Below, piece after piece: positions 15,239-22,582 of a stretch of 35,464 bases of DNA (within the stretch, counting starts at the first letter, position 1; each line of letters opens with the position of its first letter). The position numbers and the translations under genes were made by a program. The notes beneath the pieces are model-generated. The model had not been told where the DNA came from, did no database searches, and worked only from the letters and a program-made list of their open reading frames with translations. Source of the DNA: a virus; the IMG/VR virus record IMGVR_UViG_3300035701_000141, positions 1-35,464 of that record. One strand, written 5' to 3'.

Positions 15239-15696
15239 GTACCTGCACCGACCACCCGACCCGAGGAGCCGCCCTTCGAGAAACCCCCGCCCTCCCGGCC
15301 CGAGAGCCGAGATACAGACCGGGTGTTCCCGGCAGACACAGGTCGTGGGGTTCCGCATCAGAGTCGGCGGTTCTCACGACCGTCGGACCCGAGGGGACAG
15401 GAGAGCCCCGAGGGAGCGCGCCGGGAAGAAAACCGGCGCGAACAACACCTGCGCCTGACCCGCGCAGACGACCAAACCTAACGGCAGACAGTCGGCCGAC
15501 TCGACGCCGCCCCGGGAGCACGCAGGGGCGAGACTCGGGGGCCGACCGAGTCAGGACCGCGCCGGGGCTCACCGCTCGGCGCGGTCGGGACACCGCGCTT
15601 GCCTCACCGAATCCCGCAAGATGGCCCGTCGGTCAGCCCCGCCAAGGGGGGCGGCGACGAGGCGACGTAACCGCTCGACCACGAGGAGGAACCACG
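15239..15696 (+). ncRNA. Candidate structured leader or non-coding RNA
   Basis: A 458-nt stretch with no supportable gene between a good promoter and the next start. It holds a series of perfect hairpins: CCGGG-TGTT-CCCGG at 15319-15332, an 8-bp stem with loop GAAGAAAA at 15417-15440, a 7-bp stem at 15532-15552, and a 9-bp stem at 15555-15586. In GC-rich DNA some hairpins are expected by chance. The density and the absence of a gene are what stand out. Confidence 0.35.
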
Positions 15697-16161
15697 ATGA
15701 CGCTGAGCGCAACCGTGCCGGGCCCGACAAGCCCGAGCGACCTTCACCCTACCGCCGACGCGCTCTTCTGCTCGCATTGTTGCGAGTGGAAGCCCGCCGC
15801 CGCCTTCGCGCCCGGCCACGTCTGCTGCCGCGTCTGCGTCGAGACCGCTCGCGAGCAAGCCCGCCTGCGCGCCGTCAAGGTGAACGCGACCCGCACGTTC
15901 GGCATTGAGATTGAGTGCTATGTGCCGGTGAACCGCGCCGCCGTCGCCCGCTGCGCCTTGGGCGAGCTTGGCGGCGTTGCTATCACGGGCGGCATGGACA
16001 CCGCCCTGTACGCCGTGACCGAGAGCGGCGCACTGTACGAGTTCGACCACGGCGAGTGGTATCCGAAGGACGACTACACCGATTGGGCGACCGTGTTCGA
16101 CGTCGCCTACTGCACGAAGGTCGGCGACGTCATCATCGTCGCGGGCGAGGAGGTGAAGTGA
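15697..16161 (+). CDS. Zinc-ribbon protein with truncated amidoligase-like N-motif
   Basis: A 154-residue protein from ATG 15697, preceded by GAGGAGGAACCAC; the longer frame upstream is not protein-like. Residues ~23-51 hold a zinc-ribbon pattern CSHCC ... CCRVC. From ~65 comes RTFGIEIECYVPVNRAAVAR, which closely resembles the opening strand and helix of phage amidoligase-like (ATP-grasp/COOH-NH2 ligase) proteins. The rest of that fold, including later catalytic segments, is absent. The C-terminal half is unrelated and beta-rich. It may be a degraded or repurposed amidoligase. Confidence 0.65.
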   Translation: MTLSATVPGPTSPSDLHPTADALFCSHCCEWKPAAAFAPGHVCCRVCVETAREQARLRAVKVNATRTFGIEIECYVPVNRAAVARCALGELGGVAITGGMDTALYAVTESGALYEFDHGEWYPKDDYTDWATVFDVAYCTKVGDVIIVAGEEVK

Positions 16162-16535
16162 TGACCAAGCCTGAGAAGTTCTTCGAGGACATGACGCCGC
16201 GCCAGCGGCGCGAGTACGGAGCCACCTACCGGCCGATGAAGAGCGGTCACTTGATGGTGACGCGGGCCTACGCGCAGCGCGCCGCCGAGGGCGGCATCCA
16301 CTACCCCGCCGACTGGATTCTCCCCGACGAGTACGACCCCGCCGAGGACGCCGACAGCGAGCTGAGCGGCGGCACCGGCTCGCCGCCCGAAGAGCCCGTC
16401 ACCGTGACGCCGACCTACGGCGAATCACCCGAGCCGACCCTGCGCGTCATCGTCATCGACGAAGACGGCATCGGCGAGGCTTCGCTGGACGTCGCTGGGC
16501 TCGATAGCCTCCTCAGAGACATTCTGGGGAGCTGA
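16161..16535 (+). CDS. Acidic small protein, unknown function
   Basis: A 124-residue protein; ATG overlaps the previous stop (TGATG). The N-terminal ~55 residues are basic and helical (TPRQRREYGATYRP), the middle is acidic and Pro/Gly-rich, and the C-terminus has LRVIVIDEDGIGEASLDV. No family is recognised. It is translationally coupled to the zinc-ribbon gene upstream. Confidence 0.7.
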   Translation: MTKPEKFFEDMTPRQRREYGATYRPMKSGHLMVTRAYAQRAAEGGIHYPADWILPDEYDPAEDADSELSGGTGSPPEEPVTVTPTYGESPEPTLRVIVIDEDGIGEASLDVAGLDSLLRDILGS

Positions 16536-16541
16536 ACGGCT

Positions 16542-16560
16542 GCCGTAGAGGGGCCTGTGG
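16542..16560 (+). repeat. 19-bp element GCCGTAGAGGGGYCTGTGG, copy 2
   Basis: This is the second copy of the element at 14302, starting 6 nt after a stop codon and ahead of a hairpin at 16576-16597. Confidence 0.55.
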
Positions 16561-16575
16561 GGCGACGCGGTGCTT

Positions 16576-16597
16576 CCCGCGACCAGTCAGTCGCGGG
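16576..16597 (+). terminator. Hairpin, possible terminator or attenuator
   Basis: CCCGCGAC and GTCGCGGG form a perfect 8-bp stem around a 6-nt loop in the gap between two early genes. Confidence 0.5.
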
Positions 16598-16655
16598 CCG
16601 CGCCGCCGTCAGCACGGGGCCTCACAATGAATCGACCGGAGAGAGAGGGACCACA

Positions 16656-16856
16656 ATGGCACCGATGTACGAAGACGCGGGCTGCGTGAACCCCTGCGGC
16701 GAAGAGCCGATGGGCTGCGCCCGCTGCCCCGAGCGGGGCAACACGGGCCGCCCGCACGACAAGGCGTGGGCCGAGGACAACATCAGGCACCTCGAACGCC
16801 TCGGCATCGACATGGACGACCCGAGGTTCGACGACATGCTCGGGATGATGGACTGA
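16656..16856 (+). CDS. Small Cys-rich protein
   Basis: A 66-residue protein from ATG 16656 (GAGAGAGGGACCAC upstream). Cysteines at C-x3-C and C-x2-C spacing in the first half (CVNPC, CARCPERGN) suggest a small metal-binding knuckle. The C-terminal half is acidic and helical. It is one of several tiny zinc-binding proteins in this block. Function is unknown. Confidence 0.7.
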   Translation: MAPMYEDAGCVNPCGEEPMGCARCPERGNTGRPHDKAWAEDNIRHLERLGIDMDDPRFDDMLGMMD

Positions 16857-16866
16857 GGGAGGAACC

Positions 16867-17118
16867 ATGGACATCACCGTCACCCGCAAGAGAGAGCCGT
16901 TCGGCACGACCCTCGCGGCGACCTGCATCTGCGGCTCGCCCATCGAGAGCTTCGTCGAGGCGGGCGCGCAGGCCAGCGCCTTCCCCGGACCCTTCCCCGA
17001 CGACCTTGAGTGCGTCGACTGCGGCCGGTCGTTCAACGGCAGCGGGCAGGAGGTCAAGAACCGCGCCTCCGACTTCGACCCCGCTGACGCGGGCGAGCGG
17101 TGGGACGACGACTATTGA
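16867..17118 (+). CDS. Small zinc-ribbon protein
   Basis: An 83-residue protein with C-x-C (TCICGS) and C-x2-C (ECVDCGRSF) pairs about 30 residues apart, the arrangement of a zinc ribbon. AGGGAGGAACC stands before the ATG. It may bind nucleic acid or a host protein; nothing more specific can be said. Confidence 0.75.
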   Translation: MDITVTRKREPFGTTLAATCICGSPIESFVEAGAQASAFPGPFPDDLECVDCGRSFNGSGQEVKNRASDFDPADAGERWDDDY

Positions 17119-17185
17119 TAGCCCGCCACGGCACACAGAGGCCCCCACGGCGCACGTCGAGCGTGAGGGCGGCCACCCTATCGCG

Positions 17186-17206
17186 GGGGCGCTTCCTGAG
17201 CGCCTC
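17186..17206 (+). terminator. Short hairpin in gap
   Basis: GGCGCT-TCCTG-AGCGCC, extended by two more pairs (one G-U) to an 8-bp stem, lies in the 112-nt gap before the DUF2958 gene. It could be a weak terminator or processing site. Confidence 0.4.
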
Positions 17207-17230
17207 CGCGCCCCAGAGAGAGGAACCACG

Positions 17231-17545
17231 ATGAAGCTGATGACCAAGGCATTGCAGAAGCGGCTCCCGGCGCTCTACTCGCAGGAGCAGGCCGTCGACC
17301 CGCTCGTGCTCATCCACTACTTCAACCCCTACGGCGGGGCCGACTGGTACATCACCGAAGGCTCGCCCGTGGGCGATGACGTGATGCTCTTCGGGCTCTG
17401 CGACCTCGGACTCGGCTTCCCCGAACTCGGTGAGGTCTCACTCAACGAACTCGCGAGCCTCAAGGTGCCGCCCTTCGGGCTCGGCATCGAACGCGACCTC
17501 TACTGGTCGCCGAAGCCGCTCAGCGCCGTCGCGAGAGAACACTGA
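17231..17545 (+). CDS. DUF2958 family protein
   Basis: A 104-residue protein that matches the DUF2958 family along its full length. It has MKLMTKALQKRLPALYSQE at the start, then W-Y-I-T-E-G-S-P-V-G-D-D and FGLCDLGLGFPELGEVSLNE. The ending is GLGIERDLYWSPKPLS. The family occurs in phages, plasmids and conjugative elements; its function is not known. The start is ATG 17231 after AGAGAGGAACCAC. A UUCG-loop hairpin follows the stop. Confidence 0.85.
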   Translation: MKLMTKALQKRLPALYSQEQAVDPLVLIHYFNPYGGADWYITEGSPVGDDVMLFGLCDLGLGFPELGEVSLNELASLKVPPFGLGIERDLYWSPKPLSAVAREH

Positions 17546-17555
17546 AGCACGATAC

Positions 17556-17575
17556 GGGGCCCCTTCGGGGGCCTC
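17556..17575 (+). terminator. UUCG-loop hairpin terminator
   Basis: GGGGCCCC-TTCG-GGGGCCTC forms an 8-bp stem (one G-U pair) with a TTCG tetraloop, 10 nt after the DUF2958 stop codon. Confidence 0.65.
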
Positions 17576-17610
17576 TATCGCCATATCTGGACCCGGACAG
17601 AGGAGGAACC

Positions 17611-17877
17611 ATGGAGCGCGACGAAGCCCTCTCACTCTCGAATCTGCACGGCATCAGGGAGGCCCTCGAACTCATCGCGACCTCGCTGGAGCGCCTGTCG
17701 ACGCCGCTTGTCGAGCTGCGCGAGGTCGTCGTCCAACGCTGCGACGGGTGCGGTGCGTGGGACGGCTCACACTGTCGGGCCCACGCGCCCATCGTCGTCC
17801 AGCGCGGCGACAAGGTCTGGTCGGGATGGCCGCTGGCGCAGGCCGACGAATGGTGCGGAGAATGGAGGAAGGCATGA
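17611..17877 (+). CDS. Small protein with zinc-knuckle-like motif
   Basis: An 88-residue protein from ATG 17611 after GAGGAGGAACC. A long N-terminal amphipathic helix (~6-45) is followed by CDGCGAWDGSHCRAHAP, a C-x2-C-x7-C-x2-H cluster suited to zinc. Its stop overlaps the next ATG. No family is recognised. Confidence 0.7.
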   Translation: MERDEALSLSNLHGIREALELIATSLERLSTPLVELREVVVQRCDGCGAWDGSHCRAHAPIVVQRGDKVWSGWPLAQADEWCGEWRKA

Positions 17878-18221
17878 GCGACCCCATCAGGATGCCCGCG
17901 AGCTACGATGCGTGGGCAACGGCAGGCCCGCCCGAGCACGTCATGGTCTGCCCGAAGTGCGGCACCGACGCAGAGCAGATGGAAGAGCTGGAGGTCAGGG
18001 GCCTCGACGGCTACGGCCTGCTCAAGTACCCGCTCTACGTGACCGAGTTCGACCCGACCGGCGTGGCGGCGTTCCCGCGCAAGCGCGTCACGGGCATCAA
18101 CCCGGCGCGCGAGCAGGCGTACTTCGTGACCATCTCGAAGTGCGACTGCGGGCTCATCCTGAGCGATGACGCCCTCGTCACCGCCGAGGAGTTCGGCGAC
18201 CATCGCGACCCCGAGGGCTAG
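17874..18221 (+). CDS. Small zinc-ribbon protein, unknown function
   Basis: A 115-residue protein; ATG overlaps the previous stop. C-P-K-C-G near residue 27 and C-D-C-G near residue 92 would form one zinc site, flanking a beta-rich middle. It is likely coupled with the zinc-knuckle gene just upstream. A nucleic-acid-binding or adaptor role is possible. Confidence 0.7.
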   Translation: MSDPIRMPASYDAWATAGPPEHVMVCPKCGTDAEQMEELEVRGLDGYGLLKYPLYVTEFDPTGVAAFPRKRVTGINPAREQAYFVTISKCDCGLILSDDALVTAEEFGDHRDPEG

Positions 18222-18276
18222 ACGCGGGGCGCAATAACGTCTAAGCTCGTCAAACAACGTCAACCGGAGGGCATCC

Positions 18277-18993
18277 ATGAACGCAACCGAGTTCCCCTAC
18301 GATAAGAACGAGCAGCGCATCGACGACCTCAAGGTCGAGGTCGGCCTCGTGGTCGCCGAGACCGCGCCACTGGTCGAGGTCGACGAGAGCAACCTGCACG
18401 ACGCCAGCGAGGCGCTCGCCCGCTGCGCCGCCATCCTGAAGAGCGCGGAAACGATGCGCGTCAAGATGACGAAGCCCCTGCTCGACCACAAGAAGTTCCT
18501 CGACGCGCTCATCAAGGAGAGCGTCGCCCCGGTGCAGGAAGCGAGCGACCGCCTGCGCGCCGCCATCAGCCGGTACAACACGGAGCGCGAGCGCGAGCGC
18601 GAGCGGCAGGAACGACTCGCCCGCGCCGCCCTCGCCGAGCGGGCGAAGGAACAGGAAGCCGGGCGGGCGAAGCTCGCCGAGGCCATCGGTGTCCCGGTCG
18701 AGGCCATCCCCGTGCTCGACATGACGCGCGCCGTCGTCGTGCCGCCGCTGGAAACCGAGGTCGTCACGGCCTCGGGCAGCGTCACCGCGCGGCCCGTCGT
18801 CAAGGTTCGCATCGACAACTCGAACCTCGTGCCGCGCCCGTGGTGCGTGCCCGATGAGAAGGCCATCACCGCGTTCGTCAAGACGGCGGTCAAGGATGAG
18901 GGCATCGAAGTCGCGAAGAGGACCGTGCTCGACATCTTCGGCGCGAGTGTCAGCTTCGAGGTCGAGATGGTCACTGTCGTCAACGCCGACTGA
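18277..18993 (+). CDS. Coiled-coil partner of the recombination module (DUF1351-like)
   Basis: A 238-residue protein from ATG 18277 (GGAGGGCATCC upstream). Residues ~40-140 are a long charged helix with KPLLDHKKFLDALIKE and a strongly basic/acidic run (ERERERERQERLARA). The C-terminal ~60 residues form a compact domain (VRIDNSNLVPRPWCVPDEKA). The pattern recalls phage proteins encoded next to RecT/ERF annealing proteins, such as DUF1351. The ERF gene lies 840 nt downstream with the same leader GGAGGGCATCCATGA. Function is inferred from this association. Confidence 0.6.
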   Translation: MNATEFPYDKNEQRIDDLKVEVGLVVAETAPLVEVDESNLHDASEALARCAAILKSAETMRVKMTKPLLDHKKFLDALIKESVAPVQEASDRLRAAISRYNTERERERERQERLARAALAERAKEQEAGRAKLAEAIGVPVEAIPVLDMTRAVVVPPLETEVVTASGSVTARPVVKVRIDNSNLVPRPWCVPDEKAITAFVKTAVKDEGIEVAKRTVLDIFGASVSFEVEMVTVVNAD

Positions 18994-19003
18994 GGAGGAC
19001 TGC

Positions 19004-19222
19004 ATGACGGCAACACTCACGGCGTCGCCCGGGGCACCGCCCCGAGTGCGGCGCTACACGCTGCACGAAGTCGCCGCCCTCGCCGGGAGCTGCTATGCGA
19101 CCGCGTGGCGCGCGGCGCGGTCGGGCGAGCTGCAGGCCGAGCGCCGAGGCAAGCGCGGCCACTGGACCGTGACCGAGGAGGCCGCGAACGAGTGGGCCTT
19201 CCATCGCGGGAGCCACAGGTGA
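19004..19222 (+). CDS. Excisionase-like / MerR-type helix-turn-helix protein
   Basis: A 72-residue DNA-binding protein. YTLHEVAALAGSCYATAWRA followed by a Gly-rich wing and W-T-V-T is a typical winged helix-turn-helix of the excisionase (HTH_17) type. GAGGAGG lies 6 nt before the ATG. With no integrase in view it is more likely a transcription regulator than an excisionase. A terminator hairpin lies ~60 nt downstream. Confidence 0.75.
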   Translation: MTATLTASPGAPPRVRRYTLHEVAALAGSCYATAWRAARSGELQAERRGKRGHWTVTEEAANEWAFHRGSHR

Positions 19223-19281
19223 CAGCGCCACGCTCAGCGGCTACTATGGGCCCGTCGCCCTCGCGCGACTGGATGCCCTCG

Positions 19282-19311
19282 GGCCCGCCGGGCCCCCGTG
19301 CTCGGCGGGCC
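19282..19311 (+). terminator. Hairpin terminator
   Basis: GGCCCGCCG (19282-19290) pairs perfectly with CGGCGGGCC (19303-19311) around a 12-nt loop, after the helix-turn-helix gene and just before a promoter-like site. Confidence 0.65.
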
Positions 19312-19324
19312 TGACCATCTCTCG

Positions 19325-19352
19325 TGCTACCATCGGACGGTCAACCGACCGT
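19325..19352 (+). promoter_or_regulatory. Extended -10 promoter candidate with dyad at the start point
   Basis: TGCTACCAT (19325-19333) resembles an extended -10 box (TGnTAnnAT). It is followed by ACGGTC-AACC-GACCGT (19337-19352), a perfect 6-bp dyad placed where transcription would start. No good -35 box is seen, so the call is tentative. Confidence 0.4.
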
Positions 19353-19367
19353 TCGAGGGGAGGTGAC

Positions 19368-19583
19368 ATGGAACAGACCAAACAGGTCGCCTACACGCTC
19401 TTGCGCGTCTTCTTCGGGGCCCTCATCGGCTACGTCATCGCCGCCGGGCTCAACATCATCGACATGACCCCGCAGGACTGGAAGCTCGCCGCCGGGGCCG
19501 CCTTCGCGGCGGTCCTCGTCGCAGGTTTCCGCTTCCTCAACCCGAAGGACACGGTGTACGGCTTAGGCGCAGGTTCGGAGTGA
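19368..19583 (+). CDS. Small two-TM membrane protein, holin-like
   Basis: A 71-residue protein with two hydrophobic segments (~10-31, VFFGALIGYVIAAGLNII, and ~40-57, LAAGAAFAAVLVAGFRF) joined by a short loop, and a polar C-terminus. GAGGGGAGG precedes the ATG. Size and topology fit small phage holins. It is far from the endolysin, so it may be an early membrane protein. It directly precedes another small membrane protein. Confidence 0.65.
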   Translation: MEQTKQVAYTLLRVFFGALIGYVIAAGLNIIDMTPQDWKLAAGAAFAAVLVAGFRFLNPKDTVYGLGAGSE

Positions 19584-19597
19584 AGGAAAGGGCACCC

Positions 19598-19795
19598 ATG
19601 AACGACGAGTGCGACACGTTCGATACCGACGAGTACCTTGCCCGCTGGCGCGCGAGGCGTGAGGCCGAGAGGTCGCTGCGCCTCGCCCGGCGGGCCCAAC
19701 GCAGACGCCTCTACGCGGGCGTCGTGACGATGACGTTCTTCGGCTTCGCCACGTTCTATCTCATCATCCACGTTCTCATCGCGGTCGTGAGGTAG
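19598..19795 (+). CDS. Small single-TM protein
   Basis: A 65-residue protein: an acidic N-terminus, a strongly basic helix (RARREAERSLRLARRAQRRR), then one C-terminal transmembrane segment (~42-63). I prefer ATG 19598, which has AAGGAAAGGG upstream; a GTG at 19580 would overlap the preceding stop. It forms a pair with the two-TM protein. Function is unknown. Confidence 0.6.
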   Translation: MNDECDTFDTDEYLARWRARREAERSLRLARRAQRRRLYAGVVTMTFFGFATFYLIIHVLIAVVR

Positions 19796-19836
19796 ACTCC
19801 GCAAGGCAACTCATCTACAGCGTCAGGAGGGCATCC

Positions 19837-20748
19837 ATGACACCGCAAGCGAGGACCCGACCCCCGGCTGAGCCGGTCCCCGTCGGAGCCCACGACCCGG
19901 CTCTCAACATCGAGCAGCGGCTTCTGCTCGTGATGAGCGAGCTGGGTTACATCCAGAAGACCGGCATCACGGCGAAAGAGGCCGGGGGCTACTCGTTCGT
20001 CAAGCATGACGACGTCACGGCTGCCGTCAGGCCCCTACTCGTCAAGCACGGCGTACTGTGCTTGCCGAGCGTCCTCGACCATCAGCGCGACGGGAATCAG
20101 ACGACCCTCATCGTCGAGGTCGCCTTCATCAACACCGCCAACCCGGAAGACAAGGCCGTCGTGCGCTCCGTCGGCTACGGCATCGACAAGCAGGACAGGG
20201 GCCCGGGCAAGGCGATGAGCTACGCGGTCAAGTACGCGCTGCTCAAGGCGTTCTCACTGGAGACCGGCGACGACGTTGAGGCGGCGGCCGTCGACCGCGA
20301 CGCGCCCGCCCGAGGCCCCGCCCCCGCGAGCAACGGCGACCCCCACCACACGCCGGGCCGCGCGCCGCTGGCGCGCTTCTGGGCCGTCGCCCGGGGTCAG
20401 AAGGTGCCCGAAGAGGTCATCCGGGCATGGTTCGCGCGCAACCTCGGCGTCGAATCGACGAAGGACGCGAGCGACGAGCAGCTCGGCGAGGCGGCCAAGT
20501 GGGCGCAGGCCATCAACTCCCAACAGGCGAAGCTCGGCGAGGCCATGCAGGTGCTCGGCCTCGGGCCCCGCGAGGTCGTCGAGGAGGCCGGGCGCATGTT
20601 CGAGGTCAAGGGGCTCGGTGAGCTGACGCTGCCCGAGTGGGCGCAGCTCATCGGCTGGGCCGAGGCGAAGGCCAGCGCGACGCTCGACCAGACGGCCGCC
20701 GAGGAAGACCCCGGCACCGAGGCCGTCGACTATCCATTCACGAGCTAG
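19837..20748 (+). CDS. erf: ERF-family single-strand annealing protein
   Basis: A 303-residue recombinase of the ERF superfamily. The N-terminal ~25-145 core has I-E-Q-R-L-L-L-V-M-S-E-L, G-Y-S-F-V-K-H-D-D-V, and the diagnostic DRGPGKAMSYAVKYALLKAF followed by E-T-G-D-D. The C-terminal half (~165-290) is a variable helical domain that may bind SSB or regulate. It anneals complementary single strands during phage recombination and replication. GGAGGGCATCC stands before the ATG. The helical partner is upstream and nucleases lie downstream. Confidence 0.9.
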   Translation: MTPQARTRPPAEPVPVGAHDPALNIEQRLLLVMSELGYIQKTGITAKEAGGYSFVKHDDVTAAVRPLLVKHGVLCLPSVLDHQRDGNQTTLIVEVAFINTANPEDKAVVRSVGYGIDKQDRGPGKAMSYAVKYALLKAFSLETGDDVEAAAVDRDAPARGPAPASNGDPHHTPGRAPLARFWAVARGQKVPEEVIRAWFARNLGVESTKDASDEQLGEAAKWAQAINSQQAKLGEAMQVLGLGPREVVEEAGRMFEVKGLGELTLPEWAQLIGWAEAKASATLDQTAAEEDPGTEAVDYPFTS

Positions 20749-20760
20749 GAGGAACCACAG

Positions 20761-21586
20761 ATGAGGCAGTACACGCCAGTCAAGATGACCCCGAAGCGGG
20801 CCTGCGAACTGCTGGAGGCGAGCGCCCAGCAGAGGCCCGTCAGGGGGGGCCGTCGTCGAACGCTACGCCGACAAGATGGTGCGCGGCGTGTGGCTCGACA
20901 ACGGCGAACCCATCGTCACCGACGAGGAGGCCAACATCCTCCAAGGGCAGCACCGCCTGTGGGCGGTCATCACCGCCGACGTCACGGTGCCCATGACCCT
21001 GCTGACCGGAGTCAAGCGCCGTGTCGGGCGCAACGGCTCGACGCTCGACCTGTACGAGACCTATGACCAAGGCAAACTGCGGAGCCTTTCGGACGTGGCC
21101 GACGATTGGGCCCGGGGGCGCAGCGACCGCGCCGCCGCCGCTCGCGCCATGCTCTACGGCGTGAAGCCGACCTACGGGGTCTACCACATCGCCTCGGACC
21201 TGCATGTGATGAAGCAGTTCCAGAACAAGTACCGCGAGCACATCGAGGCCGCCGAGCGGGCCCCCGCGAGGGCCCCGAAGCGCATCCGTCGGGCGGCCGT
21301 CACGGGCACTCTCGCCCGCATCCTGACCCACATGACCGAGGACGAAGTGGTCGACTTCTGCCAGCCGCTCCGCACGGGCGTCGCCACCGAGCAGCGCATG
21401 CAGCCCGCCGCGAAGCTGCGCGATTGGCTCATCTCGAACACGATGCCCGCAGGCGGCATCACCGGGCAGGCCCTCATCTCAAGCAAGGTCGAGGCGGCGA
21501 TGCGCGCCTACCACAAGGGCCGCACGCTGGGCAGGCTGCTCCCCGTGAAGACGGAGCTGTATCCCATCGACGAAGACCAGACCTGA
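20761..21586 (+). CDS. ParB/DGQHRL-type phage protein, interrupted by a frameshift
   Basis: Two frames together make one familiar phage protein. The start at ATG 20761 (AGGAGGAACCACAG upstream) reads to RPVRG. After a run of seven G (20843-20849), the sense continues in another frame as AVVERYADKMVRGVW, LQGQHRLWAV and on to 21586. With six G the frame is unbroken. The N-terminal domain matches ParB-like-fold proteins with an N-R-P-x(n)-V-x-x-Y-A-x-x-M-x-x-G-x-W ... D/Q-G-Q-H-R-L signature. The second frame alone (ATG 20876) lacks a ribosome site. It could be a sequencing error, a real mutation, or slippage on the G run. Confidence 0.7.
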
Positions 21587-21596
21587 GGGGGTCACG

Positions 21597-22229
21597 ATGT
21601 ACGAAGTGAAGCTGGACGCGCCCTCTGGGGCGCTCATCGTCGGGCTCACGCCCGACGCCGCAGAGGCGGTCAAGTTGGCCGTCCTGCGGGCCCTGCTCGA
21701 CGCCGGGACGGCGTGGGTCATGGAGCACGCGCCAGAGGGCGTGAGCCCCTCAGCACCCGCCCTCGCGATGGGTGAGACCGGCGAGGGCCCTACCGCCGCC
21801 ACAGGGGCCTCTGGGCCCCGTGGTGGGGCTCGTTCACGCAAGACCCGCGCGGGGTTCCGCGTCGCCGGGGACGTCAAGGCGGCGTTGCCCGGCATCATGC
21901 CTCCAACGCGCGAGCACGCCATGGGCAGCGCCCGCCTGACGCGCCTCGTGAACGGCGGGCGCATGCTCCTCGACTATCCCGAGGTCAGCGCCTCCACCGT
22001 CGAGCGCGCCCTCGCCGCCCTGCGCGACGAGGGACTCGTCACCGCCGAGGCGGGCATCGCCGAAGGCATGGGTCCGCGTGCCCTCGGCTGGTATCTGACC
22101 GACGCGGGTGACGAGCTGACGCGGCCCATCGACCCTAGCAAGGTCGAGGCGTACGTGGACGACATTCGCAGGAACGGCTTCGCCGCCACCGTCGAGGCCG
22201 GGGTCGGCGTAGTGAACGGTTCGGTCTAG
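21597..22229 (+). CDS. Winged-helix DNA-binding protein
   Basis: A 210-residue protein from ATG 21597 (GAGGGGG upstream). The first ~45 residues form a small alpha/beta domain, followed by a Gly/Ala/Pro linker. The C-terminal ~80-180 is helical with VSASTVERALAALRDEGLVT, a GntR/MarR-like recognition helix, then a wing and Y-L-T-D-A-G-D-E-L. It is probably a regulator of phage genes. Its TAG stop overlaps a GTG. Confidence 0.7.
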   Translation: MYEVKLDAPSGALIVGLTPDAAEAVKLAVLRALLDAGTAWVMEHAPEGVSPSAPALAMGETGEGPTAATGASGPRGGARSRKTRAGFRVAGDVKAALPGIMPPTREHAMGSARLTRLVNGGRMLLDYPEVSASTVERALAALRDEGLVTAEAGIAEGMGPRALGWYLTDAGDELTRPIDPSKVEAYVDDIRRNGFAATVEAGVGVVNGSV

Positions 22230-22270
22230 TGCTATCGTCGGGCGCATGGCCCGGGCTGGACTCGTCACCC

Positions 22271-22582
22271 ATGAACAGCGGTAAGAAGGACCGCGAGGCC
22301 GCGCACCGACGCGCGACCGCGCTGGCGGCCGGGATGCCCTGCCTCTCGTGCGGGCGTCCCGCGCCGTCCATGCCCTGCCACTACCCGAGGCATCGCGGCA
22401 TGGGAAGTGGCAACGCCGGGTGGGAGCCGACCGAATGGGTGCCGCTGTGCTTCAACTGCCACGAGGCCCTCGACGGCCGCCTCGGAGTCTCGAAGACCGC
22501 CCGCGCCCACCGGGCGACAGTCAACGAACGCCTCAAGTGGCATGCGCCGCTGTGGTGGTCGACGTTCAAGAGGGAGGGATGA
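22271..22582 (+). CDS. HNH-like zinc nuclease
   Basis: A 103-residue protein with the metal-dependent HNH-like layout CLSCGRPAPSMPCHYPRHRG ... VPLCFNCHEALDGRLG. It has two Cys pairs plus a His-Tyr-Pro-x-His-Arg segment, a known small phage family. I choose ATG 22271; a GTG at 22229 overlaps the previous stop but lacks a ribosome site. It may nick or cut DNA in replication or packaging. It ends overlapping the next ATG. Confidence 0.7.
   Translation: MNSGKKDREAAHRRATALAAGMPCLSCGRPAPSMPCHYPRHRGMGSGNAGWEPTEWVPLCFNCHEALDGRLGVSKTARAHRATVNERLKWHAPLWWSTFKREG

Noticed and set aside
14835-15458. Long + frame crossing the end of the first early gene and the leader
   Set aside because: Pro/Arg-rich sequence, no ribosome site, runs through a terminator and promoter.
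14105-15696. tRNA genes in the gene-free regions
   Set aside because: I saw no convincing T-loop (GGTTCRANTCC) with matching acceptor arms; a tRNA scan would settle it.
18236-18261. AACGTC direct repeats as a promoter or iteron set
   Set aside because: Only two copies, no clear -10/-35 pair; insufficient to call.
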